Shown: positions 53,390-63,149, numbered from the stretch's first letter. The stretch is DNA of 64,000 nucleotides from Saprospiraceae bacterium (GCA_013214355.1 JABSSL010000020.1:1-64000), one strand, 5' to 3'. Translations and numbers: made by a program. Notes: generated from the letters alone by a model not told the origin.

Positions 53390-54622
53390 TTGCAGACCTA
53401 TTCACTCTTCGAACTCAACGAGTATATCCGTAGGATACTGGCGCTGAATCTACCAGACGCCGTATGGGTAACTTGTGAGATTGCTCAATTCAATGAGTCC
53501 AGAGGGAATTACTTTTTAGAGTTGGTGGAGAAATCCGAGGAAGAGGATACCATCATTGCCCGAACAGAAGCAGCCCTTTGGGGCCCAAACTACCGGCAAC
53601 TAAGGAAGAAGATTGGTAAGAAACTGGTAGATATTCTACAGGAGGGTTTGGAGGTAAAAGTTCAGGTGCGCGTGAGTTTCCATGAACGCTATGGCCTGAA
53701 GATGGTAATCGAGGATGTAGATCCCACGTACACCTTGGGCAAACTAGCGCTTAAACGACAACAAACCATTGAACGCCTCGAGAAAGAAGGCAAGATAGAC
53801 CAAAATGCACAATTGGAATTACCAAGCGTACTCCAGCGGATTGCCGTCCTCTCCTCCCCCACAGCGGCGGGACTTCAGGACTTTGAAAATCAGCTTCGCT
53901 TTAATCCTTATCACTACCATTACCAAGTGGATTTGTTTCCTACGGCTATGCAGGGGGATAGGGTGAGTGAAGAAATGCGCACCCAGTTGCGGAAGATTTC
54001 AAAGCGGGAGCATTTGTATGAGGTCGTGGTAATTATCAGAGGCGGAGGAGCACGACTAGATTTACAAGCCTTTAACGATTATGACCTTTGTGCTGCTTTG
54101 GCAGACTGCCCCCTACCCATACTCACGGGAATTGGTCATGATATCGATGAGACCGTAGCCGATTTGGTGGCTCACCAAAGCCTAAAAACCCCAACCGCCG
54201 TAGCAGAATACCTTATTCAGCACAATGCAGCCTTTGAGGGGGAGTTAATGCTACTAGCCCAGCAGCTTACTCAGATTAGTCAATTGGAATTGCAGCTAGC
54301 GGAGAATGAACTCCTAAAATACCAACAAGTGCTACAACTGGGATCGAATAATAAATTGGAACAATTGGAGGTGGAACTAAAACATCTTCAACAGTTATTG
54401 AATCCATTGAGCAAGATCAAGTTGCAAAAAGAACAGTTGGCCTTAGATCAATTCTCCCAAGTAATAAGCTTGCTGGATCTGGAGGCGACACTAGCACGCG
54501 GCTATTCTCTAACTGTAAAGGGCGGGAAGGTCATTCAATCTAAAACCGAACTCTCACCGGAAGATGAAATCGAAATCCGCTTTAAGGATGGATCGGTGGA
54601 TGGTAAAATATCCTCTTCCTAG
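53390..54622 (+). CDS. xseA: Exodeoxyribonuclease VII large subunit
   Basis: The 410-residue protein starts at TTG (M-Q-T-Y-S-L-F-E-L-N-E-Y-I-R), a start consistent with the family. It has an N-terminal OB-fold (about 1-100), a catalytic middle (about 100-270, with S-S-P-T-A-A-G, R-G-G-G-A and G-I-G-H-D-I-D-E-T) and a long helical C-terminal region. With XseB it degrades single-stranded DNA to oligonucleotides. xseB follows after 127 bases. Confidence 0.95.
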   Translation: MQTYSLFELNEYIRRILALNLPDAVWVTCEIAQFNESRGNYFLELVEKSEEEDTIIARTEAALWGPNYRQLRKKIGKKLVDILQEGLEVKVQVRVSFHERYGLKMVIEDVDPTYTLGKLALKRQQTIERLEKEGKIDQNAQLELPSVLQRIAVLSSPTAAGLQDFENQLRFNPYHYHYQVDLFPTAMQGDRVSEEMRTQLRKISKREHLYEVVVIIRGGGARLDLQAFNDYDLCAALADCPLPILTGIGHDIDETVADLVAHQSLKTPTAVAEYLIQHNAAFEGELMLLAQQLTQISQLELQLAENELLKYQQVLQLGSNNKLEQLEVELKHLQQLLNPLSKIKLQKEQLALDQFSQVISLLDLEATLARGYSLTVKGGKVIQSKTELSPEDEIEIRFKDGSVDGKISSS

Positions 54623-54749
54623 ACAAATGTCGTGGACAATCACAAAATAATAGTCAAAAGCGATGCTGACGATTATTGTCAGTAAAGTATTGCATCTTAT
54701 TTTTGAGTGTCTCTAAACATGAAATTTAGCCGAGAACCAAAATAGCCTA

Positions 54750-54944
54750 ATGTCTATGAAAACGTACGAGGAATCTCTAGCCGAAATCAAAGCCATTGTC
54801 AAGGCCCTACAAGAAGGCAATATTAGTATAGATCAACTGTCTGAAGAAGTTGGTAAAGCCAGTGAATTAATTCAGTACTGTCGGACTAAACTTAGGAAAA
54901 CGGGACTGGAATTGGAGCAGCTATTTTCTGAAGCCAGTGAATAG
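54750..54944 (+). CDS. xseB: Exodeoxyribonuclease VII small subunit
   Basis: The 64-residue helical protein fits XseB: Y-E-E-S-L-A-E-I-K-A-I-V, L-Q-E-G-N-I-S-I-D-Q-L-S-E-E-V and a C-terminal coiled helix with C-R-T-K-L-R. It binds the C-terminal region of XseA. A 127-base gap separates the two genes, so the order is classical but the spacing is loose. Confidence 0.92.
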   Translation: MSMKTYEESLAEIKAIVKALQEGNISIDQLSEEVGKASELIQYCRTKLRKTGLELEQLFSEASE

Positions 54945-55317
54945 TGCTAAGATGATCTTACTATAGGCGTACCTCAAGCTTTATCTTTTTCTAGATTCAA
55001 TCAGAAAAGAAAATTATAGCTGAGTAAAATATTAAATTGACTTTACTGACTTTCCCTAAGCTGATCTACCTTATCCTGGCTACAGGCTCAGGTAGATTCC
55101 CAAGACAACCCTCCGAGCCGTTTCTTTACGCACTCTGGCCAGCTAGATGCCATTCTTCTTAATCCATATTCCTACTTGCCAAGTTTTGAGAGCATTGAAG
55201 AACTACCGTAATCTCTTAGGATCTCGATTCCCTCTCCTGGCCCAAAACTAAAGCGCCCCGATTCAGACAAGATGCTGAATCGGGGCGCTTTCCGTTTTAG
55301 GGAATTGCTGCTGCTGC
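54945..55317. other. Intergenic region after xseB, 373 bases
   Basis: It holds a strong terminator-like hairpin (55250-55291). A plus-strand stretch at about 55062-55211 stays open for about 48 codons (for example S-R-F-F-T-H-S-G-Q-L) but has no start codon and may be chance. No gene was recognised. Confidence 0.5.
55250..55291. terminator. Strong hairpin downstream of the 1524-residue secreted protein gene
   Basis: A perfect 17-bp stem (55250-55266 with 55275-55291) with an 8-base loop, 26 bases past the stop codon at 55318 on the minus strand. The minus-strand stem is preceded by AAAGCGCC and followed by TTTAGTTTTG, a moderate T run. Confidence 0.8.
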
Positions 55318-58300
55318 TTAGCGAGCGAGTGTCACATCCCCTTTCTCTTCCTTGCGAAGTCCACCTGGCAATTCATAGATGATCTGATAAACATATACAT
55401 CCGATGGTGCTGGCTTGCCATTATGTTCTCCTTCCCATGGGGTATTGTCACTAACATTATGAACAATTTGTCCCCAGCGATTAAACACCTTAAAGGTGAC
55501 TACCTGTATGGCTGTACCCGGGAAAAAAGCTTTGAATTCATCATTCACCTCATCCCCATTTGGAGTAAATACATTAGGAATCATTGGAGTTGGGTTGAAA
55601 ACAAAAACTCCGATAGTAGCTGTTGCAGTACAACCTGTAGGGGTGGTTACAGTCAAGGTATAGAAGAAAGTCTCCTGTTCTGGCTCTTCACCATTAATGA
55701 AGGGGCGAACGATAACACTTGCTCCATCAGATGGTTCCTGAACTCCTTCTCCTTCCCACTGATAAGTTAAACCATCAATAGCCGGTAAAATTTGTGCCGT
55801 TAAGGTCACAGTTTCCCCATTGAAAATAGTATCCGGAATAGGTACGAAAGTAATTTCAGGCGCGTCAAAGACTTGTACATCTGCAGAAGCTGTAGCTGTT
55901 CCACAGTTTGGACCGTAAGTGTAGTTAACGCTAACCGTAACGCTAGACTGCAGGTTGGTTAGATTGAAGCTAGGTCCCGTTTGATCAGTAGGCTGACCGT
56001 TCACCAACCATTCGAATACTTGTTGAACATTGGCTGGCGCTGTACCCATTGCATTGAAAGTGATATCATCTCCTCTACAAACCTCCGTTGGTCCATCAAG
56101 GGAAACTGTGGCATCTTGCACCACAAAAATCGTTACCTGTTGGGTTACAGGACCACAGTCATTCGTAGCTGTCAACTCATAAGTAGTAGTTTCTTCTGGA
56201 GACACCGCCAAACCAGGATCAGTAGAACTAAAGCCTGGATTATCTGGGGAAACCCATAAATAGGTGGCATCCGCTTCTGCCGGTGCTTCATTCAGCCGTA
56301 TCGTCTCGGTACTTCCAACACAAATAACCTGATCTGGTACTAACTGTATTAAAGGCAAGGGATCTACATTAATGGTCATAGAGGCAGATCCCGGACAATC
56401 ATTCAGATCACCTTGTACCGTATAGGTCGTCGTTTGAACCGCTATCGCGATCGGATCTTCACAATCTGTACAACTTAGCCCCTCCATCGGCATCCACATC
56501 ACTTCATCAATACCCGGGTCATAGGTTGTGGTTATTTGTACTGGCGACCCCGCACAAACCGTAGTATCCATCGGCATAATCCGAATCTGTGGTATCGGTT
56601 TCACTTCGACATCTGCAAAAGAGGTATCTACACATACGCCTAAAGTAGCTACCCGGAAGTAGCGCGAAGTCGTATCTGGATTCAAAACCATGTTGTATAG
56701 AGAATCGCCACTGATAAAGCCACTACCACCTCCCCACTGGAATTCAATATCTTCAAAATCACTAGGCTCGAAGATCTCAGAGGTCAATACCAATAAGGAT
56801 CCTTCACAGATCGAAGTATCTGAAGGCATAATATCCAAATTGACCGGTAGCGAATCTACTTCTATAAAGATGGAATCCGTGCGAACACACCCATTCGGGG
56901 CATTTACAGTCGCATAATAGGTCGTTGGAAAATCCGGAGTTGCGGTGATGCTACGACCTTCTGCAGCACTTAGTCCTGCCGTAGGGAACCAGGTCACCGT
57001 GGAATCAGCAGGCGTGGCTTCTACCTCAAGGGCTACTTCCTCTCCCCGACAAACCGCTAAACTGTCCGCTCCCAAAATATCGATGGAAATTTCTGTCATA
57101 GTCACTTCAAAGGAAGCGGTAGTAGAACAGATATCTCTAGAGGCAGTCAGTGAATAAGTACCGCTAGAAGTAATTATTGCCGAAGTATTAGCTAAGGCAT
57201 CATCCGCAATGGTTCCAGGGCCACTCCATTGATAACTTACATCCGCCTCAATCATGGTAGCTCCCAGAACTAGCTCGTCATCTTGACAAACGGTAGTATC
57301 GGGTAGAACACTGAGCACTGGCAGTGCCAAGAAATCAACTACCACCGAGTCTAAAGATGGTACTGGACAGTCCGCATTGGTTACGGATAGCAAATAAGTT
57401 GTGCTTTCGGTTGGTGTAGCTGATGGATTAGCCTCAGTTGAGTTGAATCCGCCCGGGCGAGAAGTCCAAACATAAGAAGTACCATCCACTGGCGCTCCAC
57501 CTAAGTCCAACGATTCACCCTCACAAAGCGTCAAATCATCTGCAATATTATATTGAGGAGCTTCACTGTCTAATACGGTCAAGGTCATATCGTCCGTGAG
57601 CGTACAAGAAGGGGTTACCAGTGTAACTGTAACGGTGTAGTCTCCCGCAGCATCAGCTGAAACCATAGGATCAGGACAATCGGTACAACTCAAAGTGACC
57701 CCATCCTGTGCTGACCAAGTATAGTCTCCAATATCAAAATCTAATCCGGCCACGATCTGGAATTCTTCTCCTCGACATACCGTTGCATTTGGTCCTGCAT
57801 CCACTGCATATACTACTACTTCTACCGAAATGGTATCCGTAAAGCAAACGCCTTGAATTTCGGCTTGATAAGTTGTTGTTTCATCCGGTGTAGCAATCGG
57901 ATCAAAGCAGTTGTTACAAGACAAAGATTCTGTTCCACTGATCCAGGTAATATTATCTACTACCTCCTCAATCTGAATTTGTACAGAAGAACCTTGGCAA
58001 ACTACCGTATCACCGGCGGTAACTTCTGGAATAATTGGATCCAAAACGGCAGCGTCTGATGGCCCCCAATCAATAGAAATTTCTCCACTCTGAATATCAT
58101 TTCCCCAGTCATTGACTAGCACTAGGTAAATTTCGCCAGGTTGGGCTTGAATTGGTCTTACGAAATCGTCCCCTCCTGCTCCAGGCTCAGCCCCACAGTC
58201 ATATTCATCCGTAACGGGTTGGCCATCAGCATTTACATTCGCTAGTCCGGTTGGCTCTACGCCAGCCGCCCATGAAGAACGTACGGGTTGATTCGTTTCT

Positions 58301-59892
58301 ATAAAATTGATCACCTCATTAGGGCTAAGACAAACTTGCTCGTTCGTAAAAGGTCCCCAAACATTGAAGTCAATATCGGAAGCTTCAGATGGATTAGCCG
58401 CTTCGATGATGAAGCCAAAATCTCCAGCTTCTTGCGCCTCAATACTGAACCAATAGTAGTTTGGCTGATTAGATCCGATGTTTAACCAACATCCATCATT
58501 TTGCCCTTCATTAAAGGCTATATCTTGAAATCCTTGTTGGAATTGTAAGACAACGGGTAAACCGTCTTCCCGTAAACAACCATTTAAGGGGTTGCAAAGG
58601 GCATTGGTTAGAGCGGGCGAAAGGGCACAGTCTGTCTCGGTGATATTAATATCAAAAGTTGTACAGCCCGACGCATTTGCCACCACGATATAATAAGATC
58701 GTGGATCCTTTAAATCTACACTGCCAATCACCCCAGCAGCTCCCACTCCCACACAACTCGAATTGGGGTCGTTTGGTGGTCCATCTAATACCAATACCCC
58801 CGTTCCTGGAGCCGCATTAGACAGTTCGATTCTGGCGCAAAGATTGCCAGGAGAGTCGTAGCGGAATACATAATCTGGTCCTTGTACAAAACTCGCTCCT
58901 TCACAAGCCGTTTGCCCGATAGAAGCACCACCTTCACAGGTGTCAAAGGAATCGGAGAATGGTATGCTAGCAATTTCTGTTGGATTGCCTGAAGTAGAAC
59001 CGCCACACGCGTTAGGGGTACAAGTCCAGGTCAACATAAATCCATCAAGATTAACGGAAAGGTCAGATTGGAATTGAATCGTAGCACAATCGCTTTCTAC
59101 GTAAACCGGCAAATTATTAACTACGCCAAATAAGTTAGCGACCAAAGGTGCATCTGTACTGGTTCCTGCATAAACGCGAAGGAAGTCAATACCAGCTCCA
59201 AACAAGGTTTCTGTCGCTAATTCTACTACATCAATTTGAAGGCAAGAATGCGGATCATCTGGACAAATGGTGAAAGTACTATTCTCGTTGATGCCATAGG
59301 CGCCATCCGGTCCACCTGAATCATATAAGGTCCCAGTACAAGCTGTTGTGCTAGGCGCATCTCCTATATTGAAGTCTGCGACAAATTCTTCTACACATAC
59401 GGTAAAATCACCCCAGTTTGGAGTGCCCGTAGCCGAAAAATCATTGATACGTAAGAAAAAAGTAACATTTGCGGAAAGGTCAAAAAGATCTAACTCCAAG
59501 CTACTTGCTCCATCATTACTGGATAAACAGGCAATCTCCTGTAGTCCATTTACCAAACAGGTACCGCGATAAACCGCTATTTGTGGATTCTGTAGCGCCG
59601 AATTCGCCCCGGCATCTGTCCCGGTGACACGAATCGTCACATCTCTGATCTCATCAGTGGTGGTAAAAGTAAACCACACATCATTTTGCGTGGTACCTCC
59701 ATTGAAACAAGTCGGATTGTTTCCAACACCTATATCACTAGCCGTGGCATCTACGTTGGTGTAGACCGTCTGCCCACAATTTGGCACGACACCCAAATCA
59801 ACTTCTGCACTACATTCGTTATTACTCGGAGCCTGTCCATATGTAAAATTAATTAGGAAAAGGGAGAGCGTAACGAGGAGAATGTTCTTCAT
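55318..59892 (-). CDS. Giant multi-domain surface protein with gliding-motility-associated C-terminal domain (1524 residues)
   Basis: The start is the ATG at 59890-59892, which opens a signal peptide (MKNILLVTLSLFLINFTYGQ); the frame extends to 59970 but with a charged non-signal N-terminus. Two N-terminal beta-sandwich domains (about 25-175 and a CUB-like domain about 180-320) and a second pair of collagen-binding/jelly-roll-like domains follow. About seven PKD/Ig-like domains run from about residue 640. Several carry an S-C-x-(D/N)-C-x-D-P signature (for example near 690, 770 and 1185), suggesting paired disulfides. The type B T9SS tail is at the end (V-F-T-P-N-G-D-E-V-N-D-E-F, F-N-R-W-G-Q-I-V, P-W-E-G). 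Expected to be secreted and surface-attached. Confidence 0.9.
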   Translation of the reverse strand: MKNILLVTLSLFLINFTYGQAPSNNECSAEVDLGVVPNCGQTVYTNVDATASDIGVGNNPTCFNGGTTQNDVWFTFTTTDEIRDVTIRVTGTDAGANSALQNPQIAVYRGTCLVNGLQEIACLSSNDGASSLELDLFDLSANVTFFLRINDFSATGTPNWGDFTVCVEEFVADFNIGDAPSTTACTGTLYDSGGPDGAYGINENSTFTICPDDPHSCLQIDVVELATETLFGAGIDFLRVYAGTSTDAPLVANLFGVVNNLPVYVESDCATIQFQSDLSVNLDGFMLTWTCTPNACGGSTSGNPTEIASIPFSDSFDTCEGGASIGQTACEGASFVQGPDYVFRYDSPGNLCARIELSNAAPGTGVLVLDGPPNDPNSSCVGVGAAGVIGSVDLKDPRSYYIVVANASGCTTFDINITETDCALSPALTNALCNPLNGCLREDGLPVVLQFQQGFQDIAFNEGQNDGCWLNIGSNQPNYYWFSIEAQEAGDFGFIIEAANPSEASDIDFNVWGPFTNEQVCLSPNEVINFIETNQPVRSSWAAGVEPTGLANVNADGQPVTDEYDCGAEPGAGGDDFVRPIQAQPGEIYLVLVNDWGNDIQSGEISIDWGPSDAAVLDPIIPEVTAGDTVVCQGSSVQIQIEEVVDNITWISGTESLSCNNCFDPIATPDETTTYQAEIQGVCFTDTISVEVVVYAVDAGPNATVCRGEEFQIVAGLDFDIGDYTWSAQDGVTLSCTDCPDPMVSADAAGDYTVTVTLVTPSCTLTDDMTLTVLDSEAPQYNIADDLTLCEGESLDLGGAPVDGTSYVWTSRPGGFNSTEANPSATPTESTTYLLSVTNADCPVPSLDSVVVDFLALPVLSVLPDTTVCQDDELVLGATMIEADVSYQWSGPGTIADDALANTSAIITSSGTYSLTASRDICSTTASFEVTMTEISIDILGADSLAVCRGEEVALEVEATPADSTVTWFPTAGLSAAEGRSITATPDFPTTYYATVNAPNGCVRTDSIFIEVDSLPVNLDIMPSDTSICEGSLLVLTSEIFEPSDFEDIEFQWGGGSGFISGDSLYNMVLNPDTTSRYFRVATLGVCVDTSFADVEVKPIPQIRIMPMDTTVCAGSPVQITTTYDPGIDEVMWMPMEGLSCTDCEDPIAIAVQTTTYTVQGDLNDCPGSASMTINVDPLPLIQLVPDQVICVGSTETIRLNEAPAEADATYLWVSPDNPGFSSTDPGLAVSPEETTTYELTATNDCGPVTQQVTIFVVQDATVSLDGPTEVCRGDDITFNAMGTAPANVQQVFEWLVNGQPTDQTGPSFNLTNLQSSVTVSVNYTYGPNCGTATASADVQVFDAPEITFVPIPDTIFNGETVTLTAQILPAIDGLTYQWEGEGVQEPSDGASVIVRPFINGEEPEQETFFYTLTVTTPTGCTATATIGVFVFNPTPMIPNVFTPNGDEVNDEFKAFFPGTAIQVVTFKVFNRWGQIVHNVSDNTPWEGEHNGKPAPSDVYVYQIIYELPGGLRKEEKGDVTLAR

Positions 59893-60246
59893 TATGATGA
59901 CTTTCTTTTGGAAATTGGTTCTGTAACTTTTGGCGATCAACTTATTCGAGGGCTGATTCCGTTTGCGCATTTCGAATAAGCGCTATTTGACGAGGAAAAA
60001 TGTAGTTTCCCGCTTCCTTCTAGCCGCTTTTTCATCTTGCTGTCATTGGGTTTGTTCAGGTTTTTAGACAGCTTGATCCATGCATTGCGTTGACCAAAAA
60101 TAAACAAATTTTATAATTTCCATTCTGAAAGGCTCATATAGTAAAGACAGCCGACATAATACCGGCTGGCTCTATTCTTTTTTGGGCAGCCAAGCAACCT
60201 AGACCGCCCCACAAACCGTAGTAGATTCTAAGCGAGAAACCCGGGA
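59893..60246. other. Intergenic region, 354 bases
   Basis: It lies between two minus-strand genes, the 1524-residue protein and the alpha/beta hydrolase. A weak hairpin (CAGCCG at about 60148-60153 pairing with CGGCTG near 60163-60168) is the only structure; it could terminate the hydrolase transcript. No gene seen. Confidence 0.4.
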
Positions 60247-61161
60247 CTAAGGCTCCGTGATGAATTGAATTACGCGGCGAATTACGTCGGGGTTTTTTGT
60301 AATCTGATAATGTCCGTATCCTTTGGAGATCAGCACATTGGCTTGATCAATAGATTCAAATATGGCCAAGGCTTCACTGACGGGAACCACTCTATCCTCT
60401 TCATCATGAACGATGAGGATATCCTCCGTCGTAATGCTGTTCCCCCATTTTCCTAGACTAGCCTTGGCCACAGGCATGAGCATTTTATATTCAATGATAG
60501 TACGAAAATGTTTCTGGGCGGGTTTGGGGACACGCATAAAGTCCGTTGCTTGCTTTAACATCAACTTCATATCGTTTGGCGAACTTATGGTCACCACTCG
60601 ACGGACTTCGGCGTCTATCTCCAATTGACTTAGCGCATACATCATTGCCACCCCCCCAAAAGAATGGCAAATGGCCGCCTCCACTGGCCCAACATGATGA
60701 ATGAAAGCACGAATGGCTTTTGCAAATTCCGGCAAATTGGTTCTACGCCCTTCAGAGTTGCCGTGTGCCGGACCATCAAAGGCTACCACTCGGTAACCTT
60801 CCGCTAAGAAGGGATCAACGAAGCTACGCATGGCAGTACCCCTGGATTCCCAGCCATGAACCAATAGTATGGTCTTCTCCCCTTTACCCCAGCTGTAGCC
60901 CTTCAAGACCTGCTTGCCATAAAGGAATTCAAATATCCTTGCCTTTTCTAATGTTGGATCGGATACTCTATGGCGGGCTCTTCTCCTAGGAGTCGTAAAC
61001 AAGGTGTAGGTTAATTTTCCGGCTGCTTTTGGGAATATCCTCCCGATGGTTTGAAAACCAAAACGGATCGGGTGTATCAACCAAGGCGTTTGCACGCCCT
61101 CTTCCTTCTTTTTCTCTGGCCAATCCGAAGCCAGGTATTCAATTCTTTTAACTGCTTGCAT
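60247..61161 (-). CDS. Alpha/beta hydrolase
   Basis: The 304-residue protein has an alpha/beta hydrolase core with an oxyanion-hole motif V-H-G-W near residue 101, nucleophile S167 in C-H-S-F-G-G, acid D256 (H-D-E-E-D-R-V-V-P) and H284 (G-Y-G-H-Y). The first 90 residues are a family-specific extension. The substrate is unknown. The gene starts one base after the TetR stop codon, so the two are translated from one message. Confidence 0.88.
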   Translation of the reverse strand: MQAVKRIEYLASDWPEKKKEEGVQTPWLIHPIRFGFQTIGRIFPKAAGKLTYTLFTTPRRRARHRVSDPTLEKARIFEFLYGKQVLKGYSWGKGEKTILLVHGWESRGTAMRSFVDPFLAEGYRVVAFDGPAHGNSEGRRTNLPEFAKAIRAFIHHVGPVEAAICHSFGGVAMMYALSQLEIDAEVRRVVTISSPNDMKLMLKQATDFMRVPKPAQKHFRTIIEYKMLMPVAKASLGKWGNSITTEDILIVHDEEDRVVPVSEALAIFESIDQANVLISKGYGHYQITKNPDVIRRVIQFITEP

Positions 61162-61162
61162 T

Positions 61163-61762
61163 TCAATCGGGTTTTAAAGAATCGATCATCTCTACCAAAT
61201 GATGAGCGATAACATCAAAGTAGTGCACATCTTTGTAAAGCTCAGCCATCATGATTCCACCTTCCAATACAGCTATAAATCGTATCGAAAAATCCCGAGC
61301 GTTTAGGTCTATTCGAACCTGTCCTTTGGACATGCCCTTCTCGATCGTATACACCATACGATTGATCCAGACATCCATCTGTTCCTTAACGGCAGCATGT
61401 AAAAAGCGATGGGTATTTTTCGTATCAACAGCGGTATTTTGGATGGGACAGCCACCCTCCACCGGAGGATTCAAGATTCTTTCTTTATAGAAGTATACAA
61501 CGGCCTTTAACTTATCTAAGGTATTATCAATGACCTTAGTACGACGCCCCACTTCTAGTAGAACTTTTTCCACCGCCAGTTCGAAGGAGGCTAAGGCTAT
61601 TTCTTCTTTACTCTGAAAATGTCCGTACAAAGCACCTTTTGACATCTTGGTCGCCTCCATAATATCCTTCATGGAAGTGCCAGCATAACCATTAAGATTA
61701 AATAGTCCTGCCGACTTGTCTAATATATGTTGCCTTGTTTTTTCAGCCTTAGTCATTGACAT
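61163..61762 (-). CDS. TetR/AcrR-family transcriptional regulator
   Basis: The 199-residue protein has the N-terminal helix-turn-helix (about 8-55: Y-A-G-T-S-M-K-D-I-M-E-A-T-K-M-S-K-G-A-L-Y-G-H-F-Q-S-K-E-E) and a C-terminal ligand domain with G-G-C-P-I-Q-N-T-A near 103, a mark of the YxaF/LmrA-like subgroup. It sits between a DinB-like gene and the hydrolase gene on the same strand and probably regulates them; a candidate operator lies at 62526-62535. Confidence 0.92.
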   Translation of the reverse strand: MSMTKAEKTRQHILDKSAGLFNLNGYAGTSMKDIMEATKMSKGALYGHFQSKEEIALASFELAVEKVLLEVGRRTKVIDNTLDKLKAVVYFYKERILNPPVEGGCPIQNTAVDTKNTHRFLHAAVKEQMDVWINRMVYTIEKGMSKGQVRIDLNARDFSIRFIAVLEGGIMMAELYKDVHYFDVIAHHLVEMIDSLKPD

Positions 61763-61838
61763 TGTACCGATGTAGTTTCTTATGGTATCATTAGGTAAAG
61801 CTTCTCCTTATGACGCTTATCTTTTCCGAGAAGACCAC

Positions 61839-62393
61839 CTACATGTTTAATAGTTCAGCTTTAATCTCCTCAATCTGCCGAAGATGATGCGCATTGTGGT
61901 AAATGACAAAAAACAGCATTTCCCGTACACTTAAGTTTCCCATTGCTGGATGAGGAATAACATAATCATCTAATTCCTCCTCGCCCCATTTCGCAGCCAC
62001 TTCCTGAAAGCCAACTGAGACCTCTTTCCATTGGGTCCGAGCTGCATCTAAGGTTTCAACCGCTTCCTGTTTGGGTTGAAATCGGGCGGGTGGAATGATG
62101 TTCTGTTCGCTAAGTATCTGTAGATATCTAGCTTTTAAATCGCTAAAGTTCTGCCCCTTTCGATCCAGTTCTCCAAACATATGGCGCATTTGTGGCTTCG
62201 GTAAATGAAGCGCTTTCAAAACGGGCACATTGGACAAAATCAGGTGTTCCATCTGTTGAGCTATATTCCATTTCCCCTTAAATCCCACCTGGCACTGCCC
62301 TGGCATTAACTCTCCAAGGCTTTGGTCCACGATTTGAAAACTTTCCGCTAATCCTTCAAAAATACTTTGCTTGGTTGTAGGTGTTGCTTCCAT
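61839..62393 (-). CDS. DinB-superfamily protein
   Basis: The start chosen is the ATG at 62391-62393; an ATG at 62439-62441 would add 16 residues. The roughly 184-residue protein is a four-helix DinB-like protein with a histidine in Q-M-E-H-L-I-L-S and the conserved H-N-A-H-H-L-R-Q-I-E near the C-terminus, which provide the metal ligands. Members often act as thiol transferases or hydrolases with bacillithiol or another low-molecular thiol; no such role can be assigned here. The TetR gene follows after 76 bases. Confidence 0.8.
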   Translation of the reverse strand: MEATPTTKQSIFEGLAESFQIVDQSLGELMPGQCQVGFKGKWNIAQQMEHLILSNVPVLKALHLPKPQMRHMFGELDRKGQNFSDLKARYLQILSEQNIIPPARFQPKQEAVETLDAARTQWKEVSVGFQEVAAKWGEEELDDYVIPHPAMGNLSVREMLFFVIYHNAHHLRQIEEIKAELLNM

Positions 62394-62525
62394 CTCATTT
62401 GTTTTGGTTTGATCTTTTTCACTTAGCCCTATGTTAATCACCTACACGCAGTGTACAAAATACGCTCATTGATAGGGTTCAGTTCAAATGACTATTCAAA
62501 GTTATGACTTTTTTCTAAAAAATAA

Positions 62526-62535
62526 ACCGATCGGT
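62526..62535. promoter_or_regulatory. Candidate TetR operator (ACCGATCGGT)
   Basis: An exact 10-base palindrome in the divergent gap between the DinB-like gene and folK; with flanks, about 16 of 20 positions are symmetrical. Its size suits a TetR dimer, and the regulator gene is two genes away on the same transcript. Related ACCGxxCGGT palindromes are common TetR-family targets. Confidence 0.5.
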
Positions 62536-62562
62536 CTTTTTTAACATTTAAAACAATCTAAT

Positions 62563-62570
62563 TAACTTTG
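62563..62570 (+). promoter_or_regulatory. Candidate -7 box of folK (possibly leaderless)
   Basis: TAACTTTG ends 5 bases before the folK start codon (62576). If used, transcription would begin at or very near the ATG, giving a leaderless message. The -33 region is T-rich without a clear TTG. Confidence 0.4.
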
Positions 62571-62575
62571 CTCGC

Positions 62576-63058
62576 ATGGAAGAAGTCTATTTGGGATTAG
62601 GAAGTAATATTGGGGATAGGAAAAAACATATTAGTCAGACTATCAACGAAATAGAAAATAAAATTGGTCCATGCCTGCAGCAATCTCGTTTATACAAAAC
62701 GGCAGCTTGGGGAAAGACCAATCAGTCTTATTTCATCAACCAAGTCATCAGAATCAGTACAAAAAAGGCCCCAATCGACATCTTAGATGGTGTTTTAGCT
62801 ATAGAGAAACAGCTTGGGCGAGTAAGAAAAGAAAAATGGGGTGAACGCAGTATTGACATCGACTTGCTCTTCTACGGCTCAGAGATTGTCGAGCTACCTA
62901 GGCTATTGGTGCCCCACCCTTTTATTGCCGAACGCCGTTTTGTTCTCGTACCCATGAACGAAATCGCGCCAGACTTCATCCATCCTATTTTTGAACGCAG
63001 TATCAGGGATTTATTAGCCGATTGCCCTGATACCTTAGCTGTAGAACCCTTGGATTAA
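62576..63058 (+). CDS. folK: 2-amino-4-hydroxy-6-hydroxymethyldihydropteridine pyrophosphokinase
   Basis: The 160-residue protein has the HPPK pattern: Y-L-G-L-G-S-N-I-G-D-R, the catalytic loop R-V-R-K-E-K-W-G-E-R, D-I-D-L-L-F-Y-G, and V-P-H-P-F-I-A-E-R-R-F-V-L-V-P. It transfers pyrophosphate to the pterin in folate synthesis. A deoxynucleoside kinase follows after 91 bases on the same strand. Confidence 0.96.
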   Translation: MEEVYLGLGSNIGDRKKHISQTINEIENKIGPCLQQSRLYKTAAWGKTNQSYFINQVIRISTKKAPIDILDGVLAIEKQLGRVRKEKWGERSIDIDLLFYGSEIVELPRLLVPHPFIAERRFVLVPMNEIAPDFIHPIFERSIRDLLADCPDTLAVEPLD

Positions 63059-63149
63059 ATCAAAAGCACAGAATCTATCCCAAATCAGCGGCTTTATCTA
63101 CTTCGACTTGGAAATTCATCAAGGATTATCGAAATTCAGCCGCTCAAAC

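Noticed and set aside
59893-59970. Upstream start of the 1524-residue protein
   Set aside because: The added residues are charged and come before a clear signal peptide.
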